Shown here piece after piece: positions 1 to 9,139 of a stretch of 64,000 nucleotides of DNA. The stretch lies in contig NZ_QJUA01000005.1 in assembly GCF_003254575.1 (NCBI RefSeq), positions 1 through 64,000 on the forward strand. The letters are read 5' to 3'. Source of the DNA: Mycobacterium kyogaense (GTDB lineage: Bacteria > Actinomycetota > Actinomycetes > Mycobacteriales > Mycobacteriaceae). A program made the translations under genes and the position numbers. The notes below the pieces were generated by a model. It was not told where the DNA came from, searched no databases, and worked only from the letters and a program-made list of their open reading frames with translations. Positions within the stretch are counted from its first letter, which is position 1. Each line of letters begins with the position of its first letter.

Positions 1-170
1 CACACCGCCACTTCCCGCACCTCCGGCGGTTGGGACAGCGCGATCACCCAGACCAGTAGCGCGGCCACGGCGAGTGCTGCGAACATCAAGGCTCCCGGCA
101 GGAAGTTCCGCCGCCGGAACGGGCGCCCGTGCTTGTCGAACGCGGTGCCTTCGGTGATTTGCGCGACCAC
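1..170 (-). CDS. cei: Cei-type cell envelope integrity protein (N-terminal part, runs off the left edge)
   Basis: The first 56 or so residues of a membrane-anchored envelope protein are visible. They read VVAQITEGTAFDKHGRP, then FRRRN, then one hydrophobic helix with LPGALMFAALAV. I recognise this as the start of the Rv2700 (Cei) family, in which one membrane helix anchors an extracytoplasmic LytR_C domain. That domain lies beyond the window edge. The start is GTG at 170. The neighbour on the right, the DUF4193 gene, is divergent, as in M. tuberculosis. The call rests on the N-terminus and synteny only. Confidence 0.8.
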   Translation of the reverse strand, partial: MVAQITEGTAFDKHGRPFRRRNFLPGALMFAALAVAALLVWVIALSQPPEVREVAV

Positions 171-349
171 GGCACAGACTCTAGAGGCCGTTGGCCCGGC
201 CTTCCGACCGGCATCGACACGTTGACCGGCGTCGATGTGACGCAAATCACATTAGATCAGGGGTCATTCCGGGCACGAATCATTTGGTGGAAGCGTTCGA
301 CGCTGGTACAAAACCAACGCTGCAATGAGCTTCACGGAGGGGATAGGCC

Positions 350-652
350 ATGGCTACCGATTACGACGCCCCACGGCGCACAGAGACCGACGATGTTTCC
401 GAGGATTCCCTCGAGGAACTGAAGGCACGCCGCAACGAAGCTCAGTCTGCTGTCGTCGACGTCGACGAATCCGAGACCGCCGAATCGTTCGAACTGCCTG
501 GTGCCGATCTGTCAGGTGAAGAACTGTCCGTACGGGTGATCCCGAAGCAGGCGGACGAGTTCACGTGTTCGAGCTGCTTCCTGGTGCATCACCGCAGCCG
601 ATTGGCCAGTGAGAAGAACGGCGTGATGATCTGCTCGGACTGTGCGGCCTGA
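350..652 (+). CDS. DUF4193 small acidic zinc-ribbon protein (Rv2699c family)
   Basis: This 100-residue acidic protein belongs to the actinobacterial DUF4193 family, whose biochemical role is unknown. Its C-terminus has two Cys pairs, CSSC and CSDC, separated by a basic segment with HHRSR. That looks like a zinc ribbon and resembles small RNA-polymerase-binding proteins. The N-terminal half is rich in Asp and Glu and probably disordered. A strong ribosome binding site, GGAGGGG, lies just before the ATG at 350. It is divergent from cei, so the roughly 180 bp between them should hold both promoters. Confidence 0.88.
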   Translation: MATDYDAPRRTETDDVSEDSLEELKARRNEAQSAVVDVDESETAESFELPGADLSGEELSVRVIPKQADEFTCSSCFLVHHRSRLASEKNGVMICSDCAA

Positions 653-741
653 CGACGATCAAGCGGTGAGGGACGAGCCGCGTTGTGGGGGCACCTCCCG
701 CTTGCGGGGGAAAGTCAGGCCAGACTGCGCGGCCTGACCCT

Positions 742-1221
742 CTAGGAGTTCAGCGCGGCGAGCACCCTGTCGGGGTGGCGAGCGCTGACGAGCCAGTACG
801 GCGTCGGGTCGTCGGGGTCGTCGAGCACGAGCAGCACCAGCGGACCCACCCATGCGCGGTGGACGACGTAGGCGGCCGGGTCGAGTTGTCGGCCCAGCGC
901 CGCCGATTTCGCTGATTTGGGCACCGTCGCCGAGCGGGTGATCACCGAGGCGGGCAGGTGTGCCCGGCCCACCCACAGTTCGGCGTTACCGGTCCCGGGG
1001 TCCACGACCGACACCTCCACCCGGCCGAGCCACAGCAAGGCGACGGCGGCGACGGGAAGGAGCAGCGCATAGGGCAGCCACAGCGGCAGCGCCGGGACGC
1101 CCTGATTGACCTCGAGCGCGATCAGGGCGGCGAGCCCCAGACCAGGCAGCCACCACCACCACGGCACCCAGAGCCGTTCGCGGTAGCGAACGCTGCGGGC
1201 GGTGGTGTGCGTGTCGGACAC
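742..1221 (-). CDS. DUF3093 membrane protein (Rv2698 family)
   Basis: This 159-residue protein has two hydrophobic segments near the N-terminus (around residues 16-36 and 42-62, the first starting [10 protein letters not shown]), followed by a soluble domain. It matches the actinobacterial DUF3093 family of unknown function. I chose GTG at 1221, giving [10 protein letters not shown], because the upstream in-frame extension is antisense to dut and has no family similarity. It is divergent from dut with only 25 bp between the start codons, so the two promoters must overlap. Confidence 0.85.
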   Translation of the reverse strand: MSDTHTTARSVRYRERLWVPWWWWLPGLGLAALIALEVNQGVPALPLWLPYALLLPVAAVALLWLGRVEVSVVDPGTGNAELWVGRAHLPASVITRSATVPKSAKSAALGRQLDPAAYVVHRAWVGPLVLLVLDDPDDPTPYWLVSARHPDRVLAALNS

Positions 1222-1246
1222 GCGGCCAAGAGTAATCTCTGACGCC

Positions 1247-1711
1247 GTGCCCACCTCCCTGCCGGTCGTTCGCCTGGATCCGGAACTGCCGATGCCCGAA
1301 CGGGCCCATGACGGGGACGCCGGCGTCGACCTGTTCAGTGCCGTCGACGTCGAGCTGGCCCCGGGGGAGCGGGCGCTGGTCGGCACCGGGATTGCCGTCG
1401 CGATACCGCACGGCATGGTCGGGCTGATTCACCCGCGGTCGGGATTGGCTGCGCGCGTTGGTCTTTCGATCGTTAACAGCCCGGGGACGATCGACGCCGG
1501 GTATCGCGGTGAGATCAAGGTGTCGCTGATCAACCTCGATCCGCGAACTGCCATCGTCGTGCACCGGGGTGACCGGATCGCCCAGCTGCTGGTGCAGCGG
1601 GTGGAGTTGCCCGAGCTGGTGGAGGTCGACTCCTTCGACGAGGCGGGATTGGCCGACACGACCCGCGGCTCGGGTGGCCACGGATCTTCCGGCGGGCATG
1701 CCAGTCTGTGA
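1247..1711 (+). CDS. dut: Deoxyuridine 5'-triphosphate nucleotidohydrolase (dUTPase)
   Basis: The enzyme hydrolyses dUTP to dUMP and pyrophosphate, which keeps uracil out of DNA and supplies dTMP synthesis. The 154 residues carry the trimeric dUTPase motifs in order: HDGDAGVDL, the HPRSGLA uracil-binding turn, the [13 protein letters not shown] hairpin with the catalytic Asp, GDRIAQLL, and a C-terminal [10 protein letters not shown] arm that closes over the active site. Length and tail match mycobacterial Dut. GTG at 1247 is chosen because the family begins close to the VVRLD strand. A TAATCT box at 1233-1238, eight bases before this start, is a possible -10 element. Confidence 0.96.
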   Translation: MPTSLPVVRLDPELPMPERAHDGDAGVDLFSAVDVELAPGERALVGTGIAVAIPHGMVGLIHPRSGLAARVGLSIVNSPGTIDAGYRGEIKVSLINLDPRTAIVVHRGDRIAQLLVQRVELPELVEVDSFDEAGLADTTRGSGGHGSSGGHASL

Positions 1712-1754
1712 CGATGGCCGCAGAGACGTACCGACAAGCGCTGAGGTGGTAGCA

Positions 1755-2450
1755 GTGGAAGCCGACGAGGAACTCGAAGGCCCGTTCGACATCGACGATT
1801 TCGACGATCCCGAGCAGGCGGCCATCGCACGGCTGGACCTGGGCTCGGTGCTGATCCCGATGCCCGAGGCGGGCCAGGTGCAGGTCGAGATCAACGAGAC
1901 CGGCGTGCCCAGCGCGGTCTGGGTGGTGACGCCGCACGGCCGATTCACCGTCGCCGCCTATGCCGCGCCGAAATCGACCGGCCTGTGGCGTGAAGTGGCC
2001 TCCGAGCTGGCTGAGTCGCTGCGCAAGGACGTCCCCAAGGTGAGCATCGAGGACGGTCCGTGGGGCCGCGAAGTGGTGGGCTCGGGCGGTCCCGCCGTCG
2101 TCCGCTTCATCGGCGTCGACGGCTATCGCTGGATGATCCGCTGCGTGGTCAACGGCCCGGAGGAGAGCATCCGGGCACTGGTCGACCAGGCCCGGGAAGC
2201 ACTCGCCGACACCGTGGTCCGCCGCGGCGACACCCCGCTGCCGGTACGCACTCCTCTGCCGGTCGCGTTGCCTGAGCTGATGGCCGAGCAGCTGCGGGCC
2301 GCCACCGAGCAGGCTGCCGCCGCGCAGCAGGCGCAGGCCGCACCCGAACAACAGCAGCAGCCCGAGCCGCCGCAGCCGCCCACCGACGGGGCGCGTCGCG
2401 CCGCGCAGGGTTCGGCGATGCAGCAGCTGCGCACCATCACCGGCGGCTAG
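1755..2450 (+). CDS. DUF3710 domain protein (Rv2696c family)
   Basis: This 231-residue soluble protein has an acidic N-terminus (EADEELEGPFDIDDFDD), a globular DUF3710 domain (about residues 30-175, with GPWGREVVGSGG and FIGVDGYRWMIR), and a Gln/Pro/Ala-rich tail that is probably disordered. Its function is unknown. It lies downstream of dut in the same direction, as in M. tuberculosis. I chose GTG at 1755 because GAGGTGG lies just upstream at a good distance; an in-frame GTG at 1746 is the alternative. The 3' end overlaps the convergent hydrolase gene by 4 bp. Confidence 0.87.
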   Translation: MEADEELEGPFDIDDFDDPEQAAIARLDLGSVLIPMPEAGQVQVEINETGVPSAVWVVTPHGRFTVAAYAAPKSTGLWREVASELAESLRKDVPKVSIEDGPWGREVVGSGGPAVVRFIGVDGYRWMIRCVVNGPEESIRALVDQAREALADTVVRRGDTPLPVRTPLPVALPELMAEQLRAATEQAAAAQQAQAAPEQQQQPEPPQPPTDGARRAAQGSAMQQLRTITGG

Positions 2451-3163
2451 TCGTCGCGCTGCGCCGCCGCCAGCGCGGCGACGCACGCCGCGCCCAGTGT
2501 CGCCGGGTCGGCGCCGATGTCGGCCAGCGTCACCGTGCGCAGCGCCGCGCGGGGCGCGGCGGCCACCCACTCGAGTCCGACCTGCAACGGATGGACCGCG
2601 TCGTCGGTCGCCGACACCACTCCCATCGGCGCGCCGAGCCCCTCGAATTCGCCGACGGTGGGTGCGACGTAGCGGGCGGCCGCGTCCATGGCGTCCGGGA
2701 GGGCCGGCCACTGCGCGGCCCACGACCGGGTGAGCTCCTCGGCCAGCCACGCCGGGCTCGACGCCTGCATCGCCGTGGTGGTCGGCGTCAACCCGTCGCG
2801 GCGCAGCAGCGCCGCCGATGCCCGTGCGGCCTGGGCGGCCGGCGCGGTGTGGGGCTCACCGGTCCACGCCGGCAGTGCCGCGAGCACTGCGACGACATTC
2901 TGCGGGTGTGACAGAGCCCACGCCGCGGCGACGGCGGCGCCGATCGACACCCCACCCACCGCGATCGGGGCCGCGGCGGCGCGGGCGGCATCGGCAAGGG
3001 CGTCGAGGTAGCCGTCGATGAGCCGGTGCGGTTGCGGCGCGGGGGTCACCACCACCGCGCTGAGCTGGTGCAATGCCGGCGAAAACGCTCGGTGGACGAA
3101 GTCGTCGTCGGAGCCGGTGCCGGGCAGGAGCACAGTCGTGACACCGTGCAGATCGACCGTCAT
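2447..3163 (-). CDS. Alpha/beta-hydrolase fold protein (Rv2695 family)
   Basis: This 238-residue protein has an alpha/beta-hydrolase layout: an early VLLPGTGSDDDF strand and oxyanion region, a nucleophile elbow GGVSIGA with Ser73, and a later SATDDAVHPLQ segment that can supply the acid residue. The elbow is Gly-x-Ser-x-Gly, so catalysis is plausible. The substrate is unknown. It is transcribed against the DUF3710 gene, with the stop codons overlapping. The sequence from 3164 to 3298 holds the divergent promoters for this gene and the OB-fold gene. Confidence 0.82.
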   Translation of the reverse strand: MTVDLHGVTTVLLPGTGSDDDFVHRAFSPALHQLSAVVVTPAPQPHRLIDGYLDALADAARAAAAPIAVGGVSIGAAVAAAWALSHPQNVVAVLAALPAWTGEPHTAPAAQAARASAALLRRDGLTPTTTAMQASSPAWLAEELTRSWAAQWPALPDAMDAAARYVAPTVGEFEGLGAPMGVVSATDDAVHPLQVGLEWVAAAPRAALRTVTLADIGADPATLGAACVAALAAAQRDD

Positions 3164-3298
3164 GTTTCGATCGTGCCTCGTCGTGGAATTCGCTCACTCG
3201 CGGCCCCGCCGCGGCGTTCGCATCTGGGAACCAACAGGTCTACCGTGGCGTTCGGTTGGAGTACCACCAGCAAAACGTGTTAGAGGTCAGGAGAAGCC

Positions 3299-3670
3299 AT
3301 GGCCACGGCCGAGGGTTACCTGCGACGGCTCACCCGTCGGTTGACCGAAGACCCTGAGCAGCTCGACGTCGAAGAACTCAGCGACGACGTGGAGAGCACC
3401 GGGGCGCAGAAGGCGATCGACTGCCAGCGCGGTCAAGAGGTGACCATGATCGGGACGCTGCGCAGCGTCGAATGCAACGGCAAGGGATGCTCCGGCGGGG
3501 TGAAGGCCGAATTGTTCGACGGCACCGACTCCGTGGTGCTCGTCTGGCTGGGCCAGCGCCGCATCCCCGGTATCGAGCAGGGTCGCACCCTGAAGGTGCA
3601 CGGCCGGGTCGGGAAGCTCGACAACGGCGCCAAGGCGATCTACAACCCCCACTACGAGATCCAGAAGTGA
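3299..3670 (+). CDS. OB-fold nucleic-acid-binding protein (Rv2694c family)
   Basis: This 123-residue protein has an N-terminal helical stretch (EGYLRRLTRRLTEDPEQLDVEEL) followed by a five-stranded OB-fold (about residues 45-120). Typical strands are EVTMIGTLRSVE, VKAELFDGTDSVVLVWLG and TLKVHGRVG. The pattern resembles the tRNA-anticodon/single-strand-DNA OB family. The bound ligand is unknown. An AGGAGA box precedes the ATG at 3299. The stop codon overlaps the start of the DUF3159 gene, so the two are translationally coupled. Confidence 0.85.
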   Translation: MATAEGYLRRLTRRLTEDPEQLDVEELSDDVESTGAQKAIDCQRGQEVTMIGTLRSVECNGKGCSGGVKAELFDGTDSVVLVWLGQRRIPGIEQGRTLKVHGRVGKLDNGAKAIYNPHYEIQK

Positions 3671-4371
3671 GCGCACCCGGCGACGAACCGGGCACCGAGG
3701 TCACACCAGAGAGCGCACCGGCGCGCGGCGCTGCCGTCCTGGAGCAGATGGGCGGCATCAGCGGCCTGATCTACTCGTCGCTGCCGGTCCTGGTGTTCGT
3801 CCCGGTGTCGACGGCCTTCGGGCTGCTACCCGCCATCGGCGCGGCGCTCGGCGTCGCGACACTGATCCTCATCTGGCGGCTGATCCGCAAGGACTCCGTG
3901 CAGCCGGCGATCTCCGGATTCTTCGGCGTCGGTATCAGTGCGTTGATCGCCTATCTGGTGGGCGCGTCCAAAGGCTATTTCCTGCTGGGCATCTGGACCT
4001 CGCTGCTGTGGGCCGTGGTGTTCGCCGTCTCCGTGGTGATCCGCCGGCCCATCGTCGGCTACATCTGGGGTTGGGTGCAGACGCAGGATCGCGGTTGGCG
4101 CGACGTGCGGCGCGCGGTGTACGCGTTCGACGTGGCCACCCTCGTCTGGGTGGCGGTGTTCGCGGCTCGCTTCCTCGTGCAGCAGCACCTCTACGACGAA
4201 GATCAGACCGGCTGGCTGGGAGTGGCGAGGATCGCGATGGGATGGCCGCTGACCGCGATCGCCGCCCTGGTCACCTACGGCGCGATCCGTGCGGCTCGCC
4301 GTGCGGTGCGGGAGCCGGCTGACAGCGTTGACAGTGACGACAGCGACGACAGCGTGGCCGAGCAGCGCTGA
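3667..4371 (+). CDS. DUF3159 integral membrane protein (Rv2693c family)
   Basis: This 234-residue protein has about five or six hydrophobic helices, including LIYSSLPVLVFVPVSTAF, IGAALGVATLILIW and YFLLGIWTSLLWAVVFAV. It belongs to the actinobacterial DUF3159 family of unknown function. The C-terminus ends in a low-complexity acidic run, VDSDDSDDSVAEQ. Translation starts at GTG 3667, which overlaps the OB-fold gene's TGA. It lies next to the convergent trkA pair, an arrangement conserved in mycobacteria, but I see no direct evidence of a K+ role. Confidence 0.86.
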   Translation: MSAPGDEPGTEVTPESAPARGAAVLEQMGGISGLIYSSLPVLVFVPVSTAFGLLPAIGAALGVATLILIWRLIRKDSVQPAISGFFGVGISALIAYLVGASKGYFLLGIWTSLLWAVVFAVSVVIRRPIVGYIWGWVQTQDRGWRDVRRAVYAFDVATLVWVAVFAARFLVQQHLYDEDQTGWLGVARIAMGWPLTAIAALVTYGAIRAARRAVREPADSVDSDDSDDSVAEQR

Positions 4372-4377
4372 GCGCGC

Positions 4378-5043
4378 TCAGCGCTGCTGGGGGCGCAGGA
4401 GCAGTTCGCGCAGTTCGTCTTCGACCTCGGCCACGGCCACGAACAGCAGCTCGTCCCCACCTTCGAGGGGTTCGTCCCGTTCCGGCACGATCACCCGCGG
4501 GCCGCGCAGGATCGTGACCAGTGTCGCGTCGCGCGGCAACTCCAGGCGCTTGACCGGCTTGCCGCCCCACGGTGTGTCGTCGGGCAGCGTGATCTCCACC
4601 AGGTTGGCCTGACCCTTGCGGAACTCCATCAGCCGCACCAGGTCACCCACCGAGACGGCTTCCTCGACCAGCGAGGCCAGCATGCGCGGAGTCGACACCG
4701 CGACGTCCACGCCCCAGGATTCGTCGAACAGCCACTCGTTGCGCGGATCGTTGACGCGGGCCACCACCCGGGGCACCGCGAACTCGGTCTTGGACAGAAG
4801 GCTCAGCACCACGTTCGCCTTGTCGTCGCCCGTCGCGGCGATCACCACGTCGAACTCCTCCAGCTTGACCGCCTCCAGCAGGCTCAGCTCGCAGGCATCA
4901 CCGAGCCGCCAGTGCGCGGCCGGAATGGCCTCCACGTCGATGTGATCGGAGTCCCGCTCGAGCAGGGTGACGTCGTGGGACTCCACCAGCTCGCGGGCGA
5001 TGGACCGGCCGACCGCGCCCGCCCCGGCAATCGCTACTTTCAT
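4378..5043 (-). CDS. ceoC: TrkA-type K+ uptake regulatory subunit (CeoC)
   Basis: This is a cytosolic regulatory subunit of a Trk/Ktr potassium channel. In its 221 residues an RCK_N Rossmann domain starts MKVAIAGAGAVGRSIAREL and has the GxGxxG nucleotide-binding loop and an acidic ribose-binding residue in LLERD. An RCK_C domain follows (about residues 140-215). It is the second gene of a ceoB-ceoC pair, 42 bp downstream of ceoB. No membrane subunit (TrkH or KtrB) lies in this window. Family knowledge predicts control by NAD(H) or ATP/ADP binding. Confidence 0.9.
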   Translation of the reverse strand: MKVAIAGAGAVGRSIARELVESHDVTLLERDSDHIDVEAIPAAHWRLGDACELSLLEAVKLEEFDVVIAATGDDKANVVLSLLSKTEFAVPRVVARVNDPRNEWLFDESWGVDVAVSTPRMLASLVEEAVSVGDLVRLMEFRKGQANLVEITLPDDTPWGGKPVKRLELPRDATLVTILRGPRVIVPERDEPLEGGDELLFVAVAEVEDELRELLLRPQQR

Positions 5044-5085
5044 CTGCGCCGCTCCTCACAATCGTCGCCGGCGGTCTTCACGGCC

Positions 5086-5757
5086 TCAGCCCTCCGCGTC
5101 TTCGCTCGGCGGCAGCGCCGCGATGGCCAGCGCCTCGGCGATGTGGCCGGAGATCGCCGCCAGGTACACCTGATCGCCCGCCTGGATCACCGTCTTGGGA
5201 TCGGGCAGCAGGCCCGCCCCGAAGCGGATGATGAACGCGACCCGGCCCGACGTCGCGGCCTCCAGATCGGTCAGGCGTCGTCCTGCCCAGCTCTCGTGCA
5301 GCGCGAGTTCGGTGACGCCGACGTTGCCGCTGGGGTCGCGCCACTTCGTGGTCTCGGTCTCGCGGATCAGGACGTTGAGAAGCCGGTCGGTGGTCCACGG
5401 CACGGTCGCCACGGTGGGGATGCCCAGCCGTTCGTAGACCGCGGCGCGCTTGGCGTCGTAGATGCGGGCCACCACCCGTTGCACACCGAAGGTCTCGCGG
5501 GCGACACGCGCGGAGATGATGTTCGAGTTGTCGCCGGAGGACACCGCCGCGAATGCCGCAGCGTCCTCGATGCCCGCCCGGATCAGCACGTCACGGTCGA
5601 AGCCCATCCCGAGCACGCGTTGGCCCGGGAACGAGGAAGACAAGCGGTGGAAAGCCGTGCCATCACGGTCGATGACGGAGACGTCGTGGCCGATCCTGGC
5701 CAGACTGTCGGACAGCGACGCGCCGACGCGGCCACATCCCATCACCACTACACGCAC
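5086..5757 (-). CDS. ceoB: TrkA-type K+ uptake regulatory subunit (CeoB)
   Basis: This 223-residue RCK protein is paralogous to the downstream gene. VRVVVMGCGRVGASLSDSL is the dinucleotide-binding loop, followed by an RCK_C domain ending DPKTVIQAGDQVYLAAI. The start is GTG at 5757. AAAGGA sits at a suitable distance, and longer in-frame extensions lie in the intergenic region. The intergenic stretch 5758-5876 separates it from the divergent permease gene. CeoB and CeoC probably assemble as a mixed octameric ring under the K+ pore, by analogy with the family. Confidence 0.9.
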   Translation of the reverse strand: MRVVVMGCGRVGASLSDSLARIGHDVSVIDRDGTAFHRLSSSFPGQRVLGMGFDRDVLIRAGIEDAAAFAAVSSGDNSNIISARVARETFGVQRVVARIYDAKRAAVYERLGIPTVATVPWTTDRLLNVLIRETETTKWRDPSGNVGVTELALHESWAGRRLTDLEAATSGRVAFIIRFGAGLLPDPKTVIQAGDQVYLAAISGHIAEALAIAALPPSEDAEG

Positions 5758-5876
5758 TGCGGGTCCTTTCCGGCGGGGCCGAATGTGGCGGTTTCGAGGG
5801 CTGTTACCACCCGCGCACTGAGGAACGCTACCGCTTTGCAACGCCTCGTGACCGTCGGGCTTTAGTCTTGGCACTC

Positions 5877-7871
5877 GTGTCCAAGCTTTCGACGGCCGCC
5901 CGACGGCTCGTACTGGGCCGGCCGTTCCGCAGCGACAAGCTCGCGCACACGCTGCTGCCGAAACGGATCGCGCTCCCGGTGTTCGCCTCTGACGCGCTGT
6001 CCTCGGTCGCCTACGCCCCCGAAGAGATCTTCCTGGTGCTCTCGGTCGCCGGACTGTCGGCCTACTCGATGGCGCCCTGGATCGGTCTGGTGGTCGCCGC
6101 GGTCATGCTGATCGTGATCGCCAGCTATCGGCAGAACGTGCACGCCTATCCATCGGGCGGTGGCGACTACGAGGTGGTGACCACCAACCTCGGTCCCACC
6201 GCGGGCCTGACGGTCGCCAGCGCACTGCTGGTCGACTACGTGCTCACCGTCGCGGTGTCGATGTCGTCGGCGATGTCCAACATCGGGTCGGCGATACCGT
6301 TCGTCGACCAGCACAAGGTGTGGTTCGCGGTCATCGCGATCCTGGTGCTGGCCTCGCTGAACCTGCGCGGTATCCGGGAATCGGGCACGGCGTTCGCGAT
6401 CCCGACCTACGCCTTCATGATCGGCATGTACGTGATGCTGGGCTGGGGCTTCTTCCAGATCTATGTGTTGGGCCATCACTTACGTGCCGAGTCGGCGGGT
6501 TTCGAGATGCACTCCGAGCACGGCGACGTCCTGGGGTTCGCGCTGGTGTTCCTGATCGCGCGGGCCTTCTCCTCGGGCAGCGCGGCGCTGACCGGTGTCG
6601 AGGCGATCAGCAACGGTGTGCCGGCGTTCCAGAAACCCAAGTCCCGCAACGCCGCGACCACGCTGCTGCTGCTCGGCGTCATCGCGATCACCCTGTTCAT
6701 CGGCATCATCATGCTGGCGCGCGCCACGGGGGCGCAGATCGCCGAGCGTCCACTGGAACAGCTCGGCGGGGCGCCGCCGGACTACCAGCAGAAGACGCTG
6801 ATCGCCCAGTTGGCCGACGCCGTCTTCCACGACTTCCCGATCGGTCTCTACCTGATCGCGGGGGTGACCGCACTGATCCTGGTCCTGGCCGCGAACACCG
6901 CGTTCAACGGGTTCCCGGTGCTGGGGTCCATCCTGGCCCAGGACCGCTTCCTGCCGCGGCAGCTGCACACCCGCGGTGACCGGTTGGCGTTCTCCAACGG
7001 CATCCTGTTCCTGGCATTCGGCGCGATCGCGTTCATCGTGGCGTTCCAGGCGCAGGTGACCGCTCTGATCCAGCTGTACATCGTCGGGGTGTTCGTGTCG
7101 TTCACCCTCAGCCAGATCGGCATGGTGCGGCACTGGACACGGCTGCTGCGCACCGAGACCGACTCGTCCGCGCGGGCCCGGATGATGCGCTCGCGCATCA
7201 TCAACACGATCGGCTTCCTGTGCACCGGAACGGTGCTGATCATCGTCGTGCTCACCAAATTCCTGGTCGGAGCGTGGATCGCGATCCTCGCGATGGCTGC
7301 GCTGTTCTTCATCATGAAGCTGATCCACAAGCACTACGCCTCGGTGAGCCGTGAACTCGAGGCCAGGGCCGCCGAGATGGAGGACATCGTGCTGCCCAGC
7401 CGCAACCACGCTGTGGTGCTGGTGTCCAACGTGCACATGCCGACGTTGCGCGCGCTGGCCTATGCGCGCGCCACCCGCCCCGACATGCTGGAAGCGATCA
7501 CCGTCAGCGTCGACGACGCGGAGACCCGCGAACTGGTGCACAAGTGGGAGTCCAGCGACATCAGTGTGCCGCTGAAGGTGATCGCCTCGCCCTACCGCGA
7601 GATCACCAGGCCCGTCCTCGATTACGTCAAGCGGGTCAGCCGGGAATCGCCGCGCACGGTGGTGACCGTGTTCATCCCCGAGTACGTGGTCGGTCACTGG
7701 TGGGAGCAGGTGCTGCACAACCAGAGCGCTCTGCGGCTCAAGGGCAGGCTGCTGTTCGAGCCCAACGTGATGGTGACGTCGGTGCCGTGGCAGCTGTCGT
7801 CGTCGGAACGACTGAAAAAACTTGCGCCGCAGTCGGCTCCGGGCGACGCGCGCAAGGGGTTCCTCGATTGA
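5877..7871 (+). CDS. APC-superfamily amino acid/K+ permease with cytosolic C-terminal domain (Rv2690c family)
   Basis: This 664-residue transporter has about twelve membrane helices in residues 40-480. The conserved start of helix 1 reads FASDALSSVAYAPEEI, which is typical of the APC/KUP-like permease group. A soluble C-terminal domain of about 150 residues (VVLVSNVHMPTLRALAYAR) resembles a universal-stress-like fold. The substrate cannot be read from sequence; divergence from the trkA pair hints at K+ or an osmolyte. I prefer GTG 5877. The in-frame TTG at 5868 lies in a probable -10 box, TAGTCT (5863-5868). Confidence 0.87.
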   Translation: MSKLSTAARRLVLGRPFRSDKLAHTLLPKRIALPVFASDALSSVAYAPEEIFLVLSVAGLSAYSMAPWIGLVVAAVMLIVIASYRQNVHAYPSGGGDYEVVTTNLGPTAGLTVASALLVDYVLTVAVSMSSAMSNIGSAIPFVDQHKVWFAVIAILVLASLNLRGIRESGTAFAIPTYAFMIGMYVMLGWGFFQIYVLGHHLRAESAGFEMHSEHGDVLGFALVFLIARAFSSGSAALTGVEAISNGVPAFQKPKSRNAATTLLLLGVIAITLFIGIIMLARATGAQIAERPLEQLGGAPPDYQQKTLIAQLADAVFHDFPIGLYLIAGVTALILVLAANTAFNGFPVLGSILAQDRFLPRQLHTRGDRLAFSNGILFLAFGAIAFIVAFQAQVTALIQLYIVGVFVSFTLSQIGMVRHWTRLLRTETDSSARARMMRSRIINTIGFLCTGTVLIIVVLTKFLVGAWIAILAMAALFFIMKLIHKHYASVSRELEARAAEMEDIVLPSRNHAVVLVSNVHMPTLRALAYARATRPDMLEAITVSVDDAETRELVHKWESSDISVPLKVIASPYREITRPVLDYVKRVSRESPRTVVTVFIPEYVVGHWWEQVLHNQSALRLKGRLLFEPNVMVTSVPWQLSSSERLKKLAPQSAPGDARKGFLD

Positions 7872-9076
7872 GCGCAGACTCGCCGACCGAGTTGATCCTG
7901 ACCACGGGTCGCCCCGCCAACGGTGGCAGCGTCGTCGCTCGCCACGACGGCCGAGTGGTGTTCGTGCGCTACGCACTGCCCGGAGAGACGGTGCGGGCGC
8001 GTCTGGTCGGCGCGTCGTCGACGCGGGAGAAGTTCTGGAACGCCGAGACGGTCGAGGTGATCGAGCCGTCGCCGGATCGCGTCGACTCCTGGTGCCCCAT
8101 CGCAGGTGTGGGCGGCTCGGGATGCTGCGACCTGGCATTCGTCGAGCCGGCCGCGGCGCGTCGTCTCAAGGGTGCCGTCGTCGCCAATCAGCTTGCGCGG
8201 CTGGGCAATTATCACTGGCGTGCTGAGGACGAGGCGGCTGCGGAGGCAGTCGGGGACGCCGGTCACACCGGCTGGCGCACCCGGGTGCGCCTCGCTGTGT
8301 CGGACGACGGGCGGGCCGGGTTCCACCGATACCACAGCGCCGATCTCGTACACCGACTCGACTGTGCGCAGGTGCCCGACACGCTGCTGTCCGGCGTGGC
8401 GGAGCAGCGGTGGCCTCCCGGCGCCGCGGTGCACGTCGCCGTCGACGACGACGGGCGCCGGCACGTCGTCGTGGCGGTCAAGGGCCGGAAAACCGAAGTG
8501 CGAGAAGGTGATTACGAGGGAGTTCAGCGGGTTGCAGGGCGGACGTGGCGCGTGCCGGTGACCGCCTTCTGGCAGGCGCACCGGGACGCGCCGGCGCTCT
8601 ACAGCGCATTGGTGGCCGAATGGGCGCAACTCGAGCCGGGTATGACCGCGTGGGATCTCTACGGCGGTGCAGGGGTGTTCGCGGCAGCGTTGGCGGACGC
8701 GGTGGGGGAGAGCGGTCGCGTGCTCACCGTCGACACATCGCGTGGAGCGGCGCGCGCCGCGCGTGCCGCGCTCGGCGACCTCGGCACCGTCAGTGTGGTC
8801 ACGGATTCGGTGCGCCGTGCGCTGGCTGGGCAGTCCGTCCGCGCCGACGTCGCCGTACTCGATCCGCCGCGGACCGGGGCGGGCCGCGACGTGATCGCCG
8901 CGCTGGCCGCAGCCGAGGTGCCCCGGATCATCCACATCGGCTGTGAGGCAGCCTCTTTCGCACGCGATATCGGCCTGTATCGAGAGGGTGGCTACCAGGT
9001 CGAGAACCTGCGGGTGTTCGATTCGTTCCCCCTCACCCATCACGTCGAATGTGTGGCGGTGCTCACCCGGGGGTAG
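7868..9076 (+). CDS. TRAM-domain class I SAM-dependent RNA methyltransferase (TrmA/RumA family, Rv2689c)
   Basis: The protein probably makes 5-methyluridine in tRNA or rRNA. Of its 402 residues, 1-55 form a TRAM RNA-binding domain. The SAM domain contains WDLYGGAGVFAAAL, LDPPRTGAGRDV, and a final IHIGCEAASFARD, where the Cys is the expected covalent catalyst. In RumA the iron-sulfur cysteines follow C-x5-C-x2-C; here the segment reads CPIAGVGGSGCC, so the cluster ligands look changed. Translation starts at TTG 7868, overlapping the permease stop in TTGA. Confidence 0.87.
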   Translation: MSADSPTELILTTGRPANGGSVVARHDGRVVFVRYALPGETVRARLVGASSTREKFWNAETVEVIEPSPDRVDSWCPIAGVGGSGCCDLAFVEPAAARRLKGAVVANQLARLGNYHWRAEDEAAAEAVGDAGHTGWRTRVRLAVSDDGRAGFHRYHSADLVHRLDCAQVPDTLLSGVAEQRWPPGAAVHVAVDDDGRRHVVVAVKGRKTEVREGDYEGVQRVAGRTWRVPVTAFWQAHRDAPALYSALVAEWAQLEPGMTAWDLYGGAGVFAAALADAVGESGRVLTVDTSRGAARAARAALGDLGTVSVVTDSVRRALAGQSVRADVAVLDPPRTGAGRDVIAALAAAEVPRIIHIGCEAASFARDIGLYREGGYQVENLRVFDSFPLTHHVECVAVLTRG

Positions 9077-9139
9077 GGTTACCCGCAGGTGTGCCGGGAA
9101 GTCTGGTCGGCGTCGATTCGGCGACCAAGGAGGCAATTC

